From NCBI GenBank assembly GCA_002423025.1, contig DIUN01000007.1:1-38662 (forward strand): a stretch of DNA of 38,662 bases, read 5' to 3'. The notes below the pieces were generated by a model, which saw nothing but the letters and a program-made list of their open reading frames with translations, ran no database searches and was not told where the DNA came from. Below, in pieces: positions 8,654 through 17,138 of this stretch. Source of the stretch: Sphingomonadales bacterium UBA6157 (GTDB lineage Bacteria > Pseudomonadota > Alphaproteobacteria > Sphingomonadales > Sphingomonadaceae). Every line of letters starts with the position of its first letter. The stretch's first letter is position 1. Made by a program: the position numbers and the translations under genes.

Positions 8654-9094
8654 TCATTCCCTGTGCGCCTTCAAAAGCATGGCGATCTCTTCCGGCGGCC
8701 GATGCGCAATATCCTTGTGAATCTCTCCCACGATACGCTTTGCCATCGCTGGGCTGAGGCTCTGGCGCAGCAGGCCCAGCGCCTTGGGCGGCGCAATGAC
8801 GATCAAGGCGCCTTCCTTGCCCACCAGTTTTTCGAACCGCTCGCCGGCTTTTTCGATAAACTCATCCTCGCGTCGCTGGTGCAAGTCTGCCGCGTCATGG
8901 CTGCTGCCACCTCTGGTAGCGCTTTCAAATGTCCGGCCCGGTGCGTCGGCTTCCATCACATGGCTGGCCGGATTGACCTGCGCCGTCTCAACCAGCACTT
9001 CGAGATCGGGCGCCTGTTCCTGTCCGCGATTGACCAGAATCTGCATCCGGCCACCATCGACTGCGAGGATATGGGTGCCATGAGGAACGAGCAT
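8654..9094 (-). CDS. Host attachment / baeRF-family protein
   Basis: A 146-aa protein resembling the Host_attach family, originally named for attachment of bacteria to host cells and later linked to archaeo-eukaryotic release-factor-like (baeRF) domains. It begins LVPHGTHILAVDGGRMQILVNRG, the family's first two strands, and ends with a conserved block (LIVIAPPKALGLLRQSL, IVGEIHKDIAHRPPEEIAMLLK). There is no signal peptide or membrane segment, so a surface role is doubtful and a cytoplasmic ribosome- or RNA-related role is possible. AAAGGA lies at a good distance before the ATG. It is a single-gene minus-strand unit between two plus-strand genes. Confidence 0.8.
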   Translation of the reverse strand: MLVPHGTHILAVDGGRMQILVNRGQEQAPDLEVLVETAQVNPASHVMEADAPGRTFESATRGGSSHDAADLHQRREDEFIEKAGERFEKLVGKEGALIVIAPPKALGLLRQSLSPAMAKRIVGEIHKDIAHRPPEEIAMLLKAHRE

Positions 9095-9217
9095 CGAGGT
9101 GTCCTTTCATCCGGGAAAATCCACTATGCCTATATCAAAGCCTATTCTGCGGCGATCGGCAGTCCGTAGTGTTGCGGAGTTAGTGACGACTGGCGCCTTG
9201 CGCGCTACGCCATACAG

Positions 9218-10039
9218 ATGACCAGCGCCTCCCTGCCCGCACCGGCTTCAGCCTCGCTTGCTCGCCTTGCCGCGATCATGGTGCGGCTACGAACGCCAGA
9301 AACCGGCTGCCCCTGGGATCTCGCACAGGATTTTGCCAGCATTGCGCCTTACACGATCGAGGAGGCCTATGAGGTGGCCGAAGCCATTGCGCTGGGCGAC
9401 ATGGCCGATCTCAAGGGTGAACTCGGGGATTTGCTGTTCCAGGTGGTCTTCCACGCGCGCATGGCAGAGGAAGCTGGTCATTTCGGACTGGATGATGTCG
9501 TGGCGGCGGTCTGTGACAAGATGGAGCGTCGTCACCCGCACATCTTCGGTGATGCTGCCGCAGCTGCCAACCCGGCAGCGCAAAAGGCCGATTGGGAGGC
9601 GTTGAAGGCCGCCGAGCGCGCCGCGACGGGAACGGCTGAGCGACCGGTTTCGGCGCTGGACGGCGTAGCGCTTGCCCTGCCCGCACTGCTGCGCGCTGAA
9701 AAGTTGCAGAGCCGCGCGGCGCGCGTCGGTTTTGATTGGCCAGATGTGGCGAGCGTTCGCGACAAGGTCGCCGAGGAGCTTGCCGAGTTGGAAGATGCCC
9801 AGGACGAAACTCACCGCACCGAGGAAGCCGGAGACCTGCTGTTCGCCGTCGTCAACCTGCTGCGGCACAAGGGTATTGACCCGGAAGACGCACTGCGGGC
9901 CGGCAACGCCAAGTTCGAGAGGCGCTTCAAGGCGATGGAGGCCATGGCTGGCGGCACGTTCCCCAGCCTTGGCCTCGATGCGCAAGAGGCCCTTTGGACG
10001 GTCGTGAAAGCCGCAGAAAAGGCTGCAAAGCCGCGCTAG
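9218..10039 (+). CDS. mazG: Nucleoside triphosphate pyrophosphohydrolase MazG
   Basis: MazG hydrolyses (d)NTPs to NMP and pyrophosphate and is thought to remove abnormal nucleotides or modulate the stringent alarmone pool. The 273-aa protein holds two MazG domains. The N-terminal one has GCPWDLAQDFASIAPY, EEAYEVAEAI and ELGDLLFQVVFHA (the EExxE...ExxD metal site). The C-terminal one has EELAELEDAQ and EEAGDLLFAVVNLLRHKG. Its TAG at 10037-10039 overlaps the hflX stop on the other strand, so the two genes converge with a four-base overlap. Conserved linkage with hflX/hfq is usual in alphaproteobacteria. Confidence 0.94.
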   Translation: MTSASLPAPASASLARLAAIMVRLRTPETGCPWDLAQDFASIAPYTIEEAYEVAEAIALGDMADLKGELGDLLFQVVFHARMAEEAGHFGLDDVVAAVCDKMERRHPHIFGDAAAAANPAAQKADWEALKAAERAATGTAERPVSALDGVALALPALLRAEKLQSRAARVGFDWPDVASVRDKVAEELAELEDAQDETHRTEEAGDLLFAVVNLLRHKGIDPEDALRAGNAKFERRFKAMEAMAGGTFPSLGLDAQEALWTVVKAAEKAAKPR

Positions 10040-11358
10040 ATTGCGGCGAACCGTGACCAGTCATTGTCGCTCAGCCGCACCTGCAGAGTCTGGCCGCGAT
10101 CATCGTCCTTGCGGCCGATTACTTCGCCATGCTCGTGGAGCCAAGCCATGCGGCGCCCGTCTCCGGCGGCAAGCTGGATTTCGTGAATATGCGTATCGGC
10201 CCGCAGCAGTATTGCCATTTGCTCACGCAGTTCATCGAGGCCCTCGCCAGTGATGGCTGAAACCAGCACGGCGTCTTCCCCTGCCCGCACCTTCACGGCC
10301 TCACGCTGGTCCGGCTCGAGCGCGTCGATCTTGTTGAACACGGTGAGCATCGGCACGCGTTTAAGCTCATCGGCCAGGCCCAGCCCGGTCAACACCTTGG
10401 CCACATCTTGCGCCTGCGCTTCAGTATCAGGGTGCGAGATGTCCCGCACATGGACGATCAGGTCAGCCTCCGTCACCTCTTCCAGAGTAGCGCGAAACGC
10501 CGCCACCAGCTGGGTAGGCAAATCGGAGACGAATCCCACGGTATCAGAGAGCACCACCTTGTCGTGCCCCGGAAGCTTGATCGCCCGCATCGTCGGGTCA
10601 AGCGTGGCAAACAGCAGGTCCTCAGCCCGTACTTCAGCACCTGTCAGCCGATTGAAAAGCGTGGATTTCCCGGCATTGGTATAGCCGACGAGGGCCACCA
10701 CCGGCCAAGGCGCCTTCTGGCGCTGGCGGCGGTGCAGGCCACGGGTGCGCCGAACCTCGTCCAGCTCCTTCTTGAGGCGGACGATACGGTCCTTGATCAG
10801 CCGGCGATCGGTCTCGATCTGGCTTTCACCTGGGCCGCCCATGAAGCCGAAGCCGCCGCGCTGCCGCTCAAGGTGGGTCCAGCTGCGCACAAGGCGGCTC
10901 GCCTGATATTGCAGATGCGCCAACTCGACTTGCAGCGTGCCCTCCCGCGTCGAGGCGCGCTCGCCGAAGATCTCAAGGATCAAACCTGTTCGGTCGATCA
11001 CCTTGGCCTTCAGTTCGCGCTCAAGGTTGCGCTGCTGGATCGGCGTCACTGCCCCATCGATTACGACAAGTTGCGCATCATGCGCCGCTACCGCTGCTGC
11101 CAACCGCTCTATCTGGCCCTTGCCGAACAGCATTGAGGCGCTGGCGCTGCGCAGCTTGATCGCCTCGCTGTGCACGACGTCGAGCGCAATGGCCCTGGCC
11201 AACCCTTCGGCTTCCGCCAGCCGGGCCTCAGGCGAGCGCATCGGCTGTGTGACGCCCTTGCCCTCGCGGACCGGCAACACCACGACCGCGGGCGCACCAA
11301 ATCGCACGCCGCGGCCTTCATCAAACCCCTGCCCGTTCGCAGGCTGATCAATTGTCAA
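10036..11358 (-). CDS. hflX: Ribosome-associated GTPase HflX (TTG start)
   Basis: HflX binds the 50S subunit and splits stalled or heat-damaged 70S ribosomes. The 440-aa protein has the N-terminal HflX domain (GKGQIERLAAAV, VIDGAVTPIQQRNLE, DRTGLILEIF), a glycine-rich linker (RQRGGFGFMGGPGE) and a G domain with G1 GYTNAGKSTLFN, G3 DTVGFV and G4 NKID. The start appears to be TTG at 11358, overlapping the hfq stop as TTGA on the minus strand, which implies translational coupling to hfq. A later ATG (MRSPEARL) would remove a conserved first strand. Confidence 0.94.
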   Translation of the reverse strand: MTIDQPANGQGFDEGRGVRFGAPAVVVLPVREGKGVTQPMRSPEARLAEAEGLARAIALDVVHSEAIKLRSASASMLFGKGQIERLAAAVAAHDAQLVVIDGAVTPIQQRNLERELKAKVIDRTGLILEIFGERASTREGTLQVELAHLQYQASRLVRSWTHLERQRGGFGFMGGPGESQIETDRRLIKDRIVRLKKELDEVRRTRGLHRRQRQKAPWPVVALVGYTNAGKSTLFNRLTGAEVRAEDLLFATLDPTMRAIKLPGHDKVVLSDTVGFVSDLPTQLVAAFRATLEEVTEADLIVHVRDISHPDTEAQAQDVAKVLTGLGLADELKRVPMLTVFNKIDALEPDQREAVKVRAGEDAVLVSAITGEGLDELREQMAILLRADTHIHEIQLAAGDGRRMAWLHEHGEVIGRKDDDRGQTLQVRLSDNDWSRFAAI

Positions 11359-11609
11359 TCGTCGTCGCTTTCATCAATCTTTTCAGCATCAAACAGCTGC
11401 ACAGGCGAGGCTGGCATCACTGTCGAGATCGCATGCTTGTACACCAGCTGGGAATGGCCGTCTCTGCGCAGAAGCACGGAGAAATTGTCAAACCAGGTAA
11501 TGACACCCTGCAGCTTCACGCCATTCACCAGAAACATCGTCACCGGCGTCTTGGTCTTGCGGACGGCATTCAAAAACACGTCCTGGAGGTTGTTTGCTTT
11601 GTCGGCCAT
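11355..11609 (-). CDS. hfq: RNA chaperone Hfq
   Basis: Hfq is a hexameric Sm-like protein that pairs small RNAs with mRNAs. From ATG 11609 it is 84 aa. The Sm1 region (LQDVFLNAVRKTKTPVTMFLVNG) and the Sm2 signature YKHAIST are intact, and the C-terminal tail is short and acidic (IDESDDD). Upstream in-frame codons (to 11687) encode a non-conserved leader and are rejected. It is followed by hflX with overlapping stop and start, and preceded by ntrX after a gap holding a terminator-like hairpin, so hfq probably has its own promoter at about 11620-11720, although I cannot pick clear -35/-10 boxes. Confidence 0.95.
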   Translation of the reverse strand: MADKANNLQDVFLNAVRKTKTPVTMFLVNGVKLQGVITWFDNFSVLLRRDGHSQLVYKHAISTVMPASPVQLFDAEKIDESDDD

Positions 11610-11723
11610 GTCAGCATATTCCGATCTTCTTGGCGGTGGATTTCCCCCGCAGGTCGCCTCGTTGCCCGGCGTCAGCTGCCAGGCCAAAGTGGCATGACCT
11701 TAAAAAGATAGTGCGCCGCAGCA

Positions 11724-11754
11724 AAAGTCTCAATGGCCAGAAGGCCGACTTTTG
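11724..11754 (-). terminator. Hairpin with A/T-tract flanks between ntrX and hfq
   Basis: AAAAGTC at 11724-11730 pairs with GACTTTT at 11748-11754. Inside, GGCC (11736-11739) pairs with GGCC (11744-11747) around a four-base loop, leaving a five-base bulge. On the minus strand, the direction of ntrX, the stem ends in GACTTTT, which gives a short U-tract. It lies about 50 bases past the ntrX stop. It could serve both strands. Confidence 0.55.
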
Positions 11755-11805
11755 ACCGCCAAGCGAGGATTGTTTCTCCCCATTCGCAAGCGCAGCAAGG
11801 ATGCC

Positions 11806-13221
11806 TCACTCCAGAGTCCCATCGCCCTCCGTCCCATCGGCATCTTCAGCCGGATCATCGCCAAGCCCCAGCGCCTTCAGCTTGCGATGCAATGCTGATC
11901 GCTCCATGCCAATGAACGCCGCCGTCCGCGAAATGTTCCCGGAAAACCGCCGAATCTGCGCCCGCAGATATTCACGCTCAAAGGCCTCCCGGGCCTCGCG
12001 CAGCGGCGTCCCCATGATAGAGCGCACCGCTTGCCCAGGCACCAGCCGGGCCGGCTCTGCGGTCACCTCCGGCGGCAACATGTCGATATCGATACTGCCG
12101 ATCCGTTCCGCCGGCGCCAGGATGAGCGTGCGCTCCACCACATTGCGCAACTGCCGCACATTGCCTGGCCAATCATAGGTCTGCAGCGCCGCCATCGCAT
12201 CCTCGCTCAGCGCTGGCGTCGAAACACGGCGCTCGGCAGCGTAGCGGGCCAGAAAATACTGGACCAGTTCTGCCACGTCCTCACGCCGCTCGGAGAGCGA
12301 CGGCAGCCGAACCGGCACGACATTGAGGCGATAATAGAGGTCCTCACGAAAGCGCCCGGCCGCAATTTCGGCCACAAGGTCGCGCGACGTGGCGCTGATC
12401 ACCCGAACGTCCACCCGCACCCAGCGCGAGCCGCCAACACGCTGAAAAATCTGCTCGGTCAGCACCCGCAGGATCTTGGCCTGGGTTGGCATCGGCATAT
12501 CCGCGACATCATCAAGGAACAGCGTGCCGCCATGCGCCTGTTCGAACAGGCCAGAGCGGACCAGATGCCCCCCCTCTTCCACGCCGAACAGCGCCTCTTC
12601 AACGCGCTCCGGCGTCATCCGCGCCGCGCTCACCACCACGAATGGCGAGCTTTCGCGCGGGCTCCACTGGTGCAGCAGCCGCGCCGCCACCTCTTTGCCA
12701 GAGCCGGCCGCACCCGTGATCAGCACCCGCGAGCCGGTGGCCGCCACCCGTTTCAGTGTGGCGCGCACGCCGTTGATCAATGGTGAGGAGCCCGTCAACT
12801 CGGTGTCATAGCCCACCCGCTCCTTGAGTTCCTCGAACTCGCGCTTCAGACGTTCTGTCTCAGTTGCCCTGCGAACAACCAGCAGCAACTGCTCGGCTTG
12901 AAACGGTTTTTCGATAAAGTCGTAAGCGCCGCGTTTGATCGCAGCCACCGCGGTCTCGATGTTGCCATGGCCGGAAATCACCACAACCGGCAGCGTCGGG
13001 TCGCGCTGCTTGATCTCGTCAAGCAGTTCGATTCCATCGAGCCGCGAGCCCTGCAGCCACACATCCAGGATGATCAGCGAAGGCCGCCGTTCGGCCAGTG
13101 CCGCCAGTGCGCCATCGCTATCCCCGGCGGTGCGGGTGCCATAGCCCTCATCGTCCAGCACACCCGAGATCAGCTCCCGGATATCGGCTTCATCATCAAC
13201 GATCAAAATGTCGAGTGCCAT
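11806..13221 (-). CDS. ntrX: Response regulator NtrX (atypical AAA+ regulator without GAFTGA)
   Basis: NtrX is the partner of sensor NtrY in nitrogen, redox and envelope control. The 471-aa protein has a receiver domain (DD at 9-10, phospho-acceptor Asp53, Lys105), an AAA+ domain with Walker A GAAGSGKE (170-177), and a C-terminal Fis-type helix-turn-helix (NISRTAAFIGMERSALHRKLKAL). The sigma54-contacting GAFTGA loop is absent: the equivalent stretch, residues 213-224, reads GVEEGGHLVRSG. Walker B reads LFLDDVADM, with Asp replacing the usual Glu of DE. It may therefore act as a DNA-binding regulator rather than a sigma54 activator. ntrY lies 24 bases upstream. Confidence 0.94.
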   Translation of the reverse strand: MALDILIVDDEADIRELISGVLDDEGYGTRTAGDSDGALAALAERRPSLIILDVWLQGSRLDGIELLDEIKQRDPTLPVVVISGHGNIETAVAAIKRGAYDFIEKPFQAEQLLLVVRRATETERLKREFEELKERVGYDTELTGSSPLINGVRATLKRVAATGSRVLITGAAGSGKEVAARLLHQWSPRESSPFVVVSAARMTPERVEEALFGVEEGGHLVRSGLFEQAHGGTLFLDDVADMPMPTQAKILRVLTEQIFQRVGGSRWVRVDVRVISATSRDLVAEIAAGRFREDLYYRLNVVPVRLPSLSERREDVAELVQYFLARYAAERRVSTPALSEDAMAALQTYDWPGNVRQLRNVVERTLILAPAERIGSIDIDMLPPEVTAEPARLVPGQAVRSIMGTPLREAREAFEREYLRAQIRRFSGNISRTAAFIGMERSALHRKLKALGLGDDPAEDADGTEGDGTLE

Positions 13222-13245
13222 CTAGCCTGCCATTCCTGCCTGTGT

Positions 13246-15573
13246 TCAGCCCGCCATCCGCAGCGCCGGCGATGCCGGCCCGCCGTCCGTTTTGCCCCTG
13301 CCCGTTTCGTCTGCCTTCGCCAGCGCCATCGGCATGTCCCGGCTCAGTCGTGCGCGAACCCAGGCGCCGCCGCCGGGCGCATCGCCAAGCTCCAGCGTGC
13401 CGCCATGGTCCTCGATGATCTTCTTGACGATGGCGAGGCCAAGGCCGGTGCCCCGCGCCCGCGTCGTGATATAGGGCTCGGTCAGCCGGTCACGGCTTTC
13501 CACCGGCAACCCGATGCCATTGTCCGTCACGGTCAGGCTCACGCCGTTTTCCGTATCGGCGATGCTGATTTCAATCTGCCCCGGCGCCGGCTCGCGGCCT
13601 TCTGCGGTATCCCGCTCCATCCGTGTTGTCACAGATTCCGCGGCGTTCTTGACAAGGTTGGTCAGCGCCCGCGCCAATTGCTGGCGGTCGCACACCAGCG
13701 GCGCAGCGAGGCTGCCGGCGAGCGTAAAGCTAATCCTGGGGAAGGCTACCTCCTGCAGAACCAGCATCTCGCGCACGATTGCCTCAAGGCTTTCAGGCGC
13801 AAATACCGGCCTTGGCAGCCGCGCAAAATCCGAGAACTCGTTGACCATGCGGTGCAGGTCTCCGACCTGCCGAACGATGGTGCCGGTGAGTGCCGAAAAG
13901 GTCGCCTTGTCCTCGACGATCTGCTTGCCGAACTTGCGCTGCAGGCGCTCGGCAGCAAGCTGGATCGGGGTCAGCGGGTTCTTGATCTCATGGGCGATGC
14001 GCCGCGCAACGTCAGCCCAGGCAGCGCGCCGCTGGTCAGCCAATTGCGCTGAAATGTCATCAAAGGTCAGCACGAAACCGCCATCGGCGTCGCTCTCGGC
14101 CACCATGCGAACCGAGAGCGTCTGCGTCTCGCTGCCGCGTGCAATCTGCACCTGGCCCGAGGCATCGCCGCGCAGTCGCGCTTCCTCTAGCAGCGGCACA
14201 ATCTCCGGCACCGCTGTGCCCAGCCACAGCCCTACCAAGTCGCGCTCCGGCGTCTCCAAAAGCCCACCAGCGGAGCGATTGACCGTGCGGATGACGCCAT
14301 CGGCATCGATCGACATCACGCCCGCCGAAACCCCGGAGAGCACCGCCTCGGTGAACTGCCGCCGCTCGTCCAGTTCCTGGTTGGCGCCAACGAGAGCCTG
14401 CTGCTGGGCCTTCAACTGCCCGGTCATGCGATTGAAGGCGCGCGACAGCGTGCCGATCTCATCCGGCGCGCCGCGGACCTGCACCCGTGCATCGAGGTCA
14501 CCGGCCCCCACGCGCTCGGCGGCTTCGGCCAATTGGGCAATAGGCGCCACCATGCGGTTCGCCAGCCACAGCGCAAACCACACCGCAACGGCGAGCGTGA
14601 GCAGCGAGACTGCCATCAGCACCAGGTTGAAGCGCAGCTGCATGACGCGTGATCGCTCGATAAGCGAATTATACTCGTCCAGCGCACCAGCTGCCCGATC
14701 AGCGCGCGCCAGCACCGCCGGGTCCACCTTGCGGCTGACATAAATGTAGAGACCGGCAGTCGGGTTGATGGCCACCACGGCCTCGATACGATCACTGCCC
14801 TTGGCTACCACCGTGGCCGCGCCCGCGCGCGTCTGGCTAAGGTCCAGCCCGGCGAGCCGGCCGGCAATTTCATCGGCCTTGATGCCGCCGCTGGCGATCG
14901 GCCGCAGCGTCTCCTTGCCATCCGATTCAAACACCGCCGCCTCGGAGAGGTTGCGCGCCGCCACCTGAAATTCCAGCCCCTTGACGAACAGCGGCGTGCC
15001 GAGCCCGAAATCCCGGGCATAATTGTTCACATCGCTGGCCATCGCCATGATGTCATCCGCCACGCGTTGGCGGTTCTCCTCCACATAGGCCTGAGCCACC
15101 TGGTTGGAGCCATCCAGCACCGTCTTCACCCGGTCCGAAAACCAGAATTGCACGCCGAACTGGAAGAGCAGCGAGGCAAAGATCACGACCAGCACCGTCG
15201 GCACGGCCGCGATGCCGGCAAACAGAGCCACCATGCGCACATGGAGCTGCGCACCGGCCAGGCCGCGCCTGCGGTTGGCGAGCAAAATCGCGACACGCCG
15301 GGCGATCAGCACCACCAGCACCATGACAGGCAGCAGGTTTGCCACCAGCAGCAGCGTCACCATCGGCGGCGAGACGCCATTGGCCGGTGCCGCCTGCCCA
15401 GTCAGCAAGGCATAGCTCGACCAGCCCAAAACGATGGTCAGGGCGGCAGCGGCGATCTCGAGCCGGGGATAAAAATCCACGCGCTGCACCCAGCGACGGA
15501 GGCGCCAGCGCAAGCGGCGCCAGCGACCGCTGGCCGCCTTGCGACTGGCTTTGAAAGCGAGGGACTCCTGCAT
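13246..15573 (-). CDS. ntrY: Membrane sensor histidine kinase NtrY
   Basis: NtrY phosphorylates NtrX. The 775-aa protein has hydrophobic segments near residues 40-60, 72-95 and 110-135, then a periplasmic sensor region and another membrane span near 310-335. A HAMP domain (NRMVAPIAQLAEAAERVGAGDLDA), a PAS domain (about 390-490), and a HisKA domain with phospho-His528 in AHEIKNPLTPIQLAAERL follow. The HATPase core shows NLVKNAAESV, DNGIGLP and GTGLGLAIVKKI. The gene starts 98 bases after the ntrC stop; that gap shows no clear hairpin or sigma54-type promoter. The start MQESLAF has only a weak ribosome site. Confidence 0.94.
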   Translation of the reverse strand: MQESLAFKASRKAASGRWRRLRWRLRRWVQRVDFYPRLEIAAAALTIVLGWSSYALLTGQAAPANGVSPPMVTLLLVANLLPVMVLVVLIARRVAILLANRRRGLAGAQLHVRMVALFAGIAAVPTVLVVIFASLLFQFGVQFWFSDRVKTVLDGSNQVAQAYVEENRQRVADDIMAMASDVNNYARDFGLGTPLFVKGLEFQVAARNLSEAAVFESDGKETLRPIASGGIKADEIAGRLAGLDLSQTRAGAATVVAKGSDRIEAVVAINPTAGLYIYVSRKVDPAVLARADRAAGALDEYNSLIERSRVMQLRFNLVLMAVSLLTLAVAVWFALWLANRMVAPIAQLAEAAERVGAGDLDARVQVRGAPDEIGTLSRAFNRMTGQLKAQQQALVGANQELDERRQFTEAVLSGVSAGVMSIDADGVIRTVNRSAGGLLETPERDLVGLWLGTAVPEIVPLLEEARLRGDASGQVQIARGSETQTLSVRMVAESDADGGFVLTFDDISAQLADQRRAAWADVARRIAHEIKNPLTPIQLAAERLQRKFGKQIVEDKATFSALTGTIVRQVGDLHRMVNEFSDFARLPRPVFAPESLEAIVREMLVLQEVAFPRISFTLAGSLAAPLVCDRQQLARALTNLVKNAAESVTTRMERDTAEGREPAPGQIEISIADTENGVSLTVTDNGIGLPVESRDRLTEPYITTRARGTGLGLAIVKKIIEDHGGTLELGDAPGGGAWVRARLSRDMPMALAKADETGRGKTDGGPASPALRMAG

Positions 15574-15671
15574 CAGCAGGGAAGTCTAGGCCAAGTCCGT
15601 GGTAAATGGAACACAGGCGTTGCCTATGCGCGACAGGCCGCACCCAGGCTCGACGAAACGAAGTGTAGACC

Positions 15672-17138
15672 TCAGTTCCGACGTGAAGTCAGCGGATCAA
15701 GCCCCAGATCTGTAAGCTTCTTTCGCAAAGTATTGCGGTTCATTCCGAGCAGCTTGGCCGCCTTCAACTGGTTGCCGCCGGTGGCTTCGAGGCAGGCGCT
15801 GACCAAGGGCTTTTCCACTTCGGCAAGCAATCTGTCATAAACGCCATCGGGCGGCAGGGTGCTGCCAAAGCTTTCGAAATAGCGCCGGATGTGCGTGGCC
15901 GCCGCCTCGCCCAGGTCCACCCCGGCGGTGCTGGCATCGGTCCCGGCAACGCTGACCACGCCGGTCGCCGGAGCGCCAGGCATCCGCAGTCCGGCGCCCA
16001 GCCCGGAAACCACAGCAGAGCCAGTGATTGTGTCACCGCGCTCAAGCACGGCGAGGCGGCGCATGAGGTTCTCCAGCTCACGAACATTGCCCGGCCAGCT
16101 GTGGGCGCGCAGCGCGTCAATGGCATGGGTATCGAGGATCTTGCGCGGCAGGCCCTCGGCAGCGGCCGCTTCGAGGAAATGCCGGGCCAGCGCCGGCACA
16201 TCCTCGGTGCGCGCCCGGAGCGGCGGCAACGACAGCGGCACGACGTTGAGGCGATAGTAAAGGTCTTCGCGGAAACGACCGGCCTCGGTAAGCGCCAGAA
16301 GGTCCTGGTTGGTCGCGGTCACGATGCGCACATCGGCGCGCTGCGTGCGGGTGCCGCCCACAGCCGTGAACTCACCGGTTTGCAGCACGCGCAGCAGGCG
16401 CGTTTGCGCTTCGAGCGGCATATCGCCGATCTCGTCGAGAAACAGCGTACCGCCCTGGGCCTGCTCGAACTTGCCGGACGCGCGCGTGGCAGCACCGGTA
16501 AAGGCGCCGCGCTCATGGCCAAACAGTTCGCTCTCGATCAACTCGCGCGGGATCGCGGCCATGTTGAGCGCAATGAACGGCTTGCTGGCGCGCGGCCCCA
16601 TCTCATGAATGGCGCGCGCTACAAGCTCCTTGCCCGTGCCGCTTTCGCCCAGGATCATCACGGTCAGGTCGTTCGGCACCACCCGTGCGATCAGGCGATA
16701 GACTTCCTGCATCGCCGGTGAGCGACCGATGAGCGGCGAATCGTCGCCACCGAACTCGCCGGTATCAGCCTGCACCCGTCCTTCAAGTGCTACTGCAACC
16801 GATCGCGTCAACTCATCAAGGTCAAAGGGTTTTGGTAGATAATCAAAAGCCCCCTGCTCGGTAGCGCGCACCGCGGTGGACAGCGTATTCTGCGCACTCA
16901 TCACAATCACCCGAAGGCCCGGCCGCAACGCCAGCAGCTTGGGAATCGTGTCGAGGCCGTTGCCATCGGGCAGGATGACATCGGTGACCACAACATCACC
17001 GCGGCCGTCCTCGATCAGCTTGATCAGCCCGGCCGCTGTTTCCGTGAGCCGCACCTGATATCCGGCACGGGTGAGCGCCTGCCGCACCACGGTGCGGATG
17101 GCAGCATCATCATCGGCAACGATAACCGTGGCACTCAT
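15672..17138 (-). CDS. ntrC: Nitrogen regulation response regulator NtrC (sigma54 activator)
   Basis: NtrC activates sigma54 promoters of nitrogen-assimilation genes once phosphorylated by NtrB. The 488-aa protein has a receiver domain (DDD at 9-11, Asp53), an AAA+ domain with Walker A GESGTGKE, an intact GAFTGA loop at 211-216, Walker B LFLDEIGDM, and a C-terminal Fis-type HTH (GNQLKAAKLLGMNRNTLRKKL). Its ATG overlaps the ntrB stop by four bases (ATGA), so the pair is translationally coupled. It is a useful contrast to NtrX, whose sigma54 loop is lost. Confidence 0.96.
   Translation of the reverse strand: MSATVIVADDDAAIRTVVRQALTRAGYQVRLTETAAGLIKLIEDGRGDVVVTDVILPDGNGLDTIPKLLALRPGLRVIVMSAQNTLSTAVRATEQGAFDYLPKPFDLDELTRSVAVALEGRVQADTGEFGGDDSPLIGRSPAMQEVYRLIARVVPNDLTVMILGESGTGKELVARAIHEMGPRASKPFIALNMAAIPRELIESELFGHERGAFTGAATRASGKFEQAQGGTLFLDEIGDMPLEAQTRLLRVLQTGEFTAVGGTRTQRADVRIVTATNQDLLALTEAGRFREDLYYRLNVVPLSLPPLRARTEDVPALARHFLEAAAAEGLPRKILDTHAIDALRAHSWPGNVRELENLMRRLAVLERGDTITGSAVVSGLGAGLRMPGAPATGVVSVAGTDASTAGVDLGEAAATHIRRYFESFGSTLPPDGVYDRLLAEVEKPLVSACLEATGGNQLKAAKLLGMNRNTLRKKLTDLGLDPLTSRRN

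Noticed and set aside
12898..14052. 384-codon plus-strand frame across ntrX and ntrY
   Set aside because: It crosses the boundary of two certain minus-strand genes and shows no conserved motif.
15574..15671. Sigma54-type promoter between ntrC and ntrY
   Set aside because: I looked for the GG...GC -24/-12 pattern on the minus strand and found no acceptable match.
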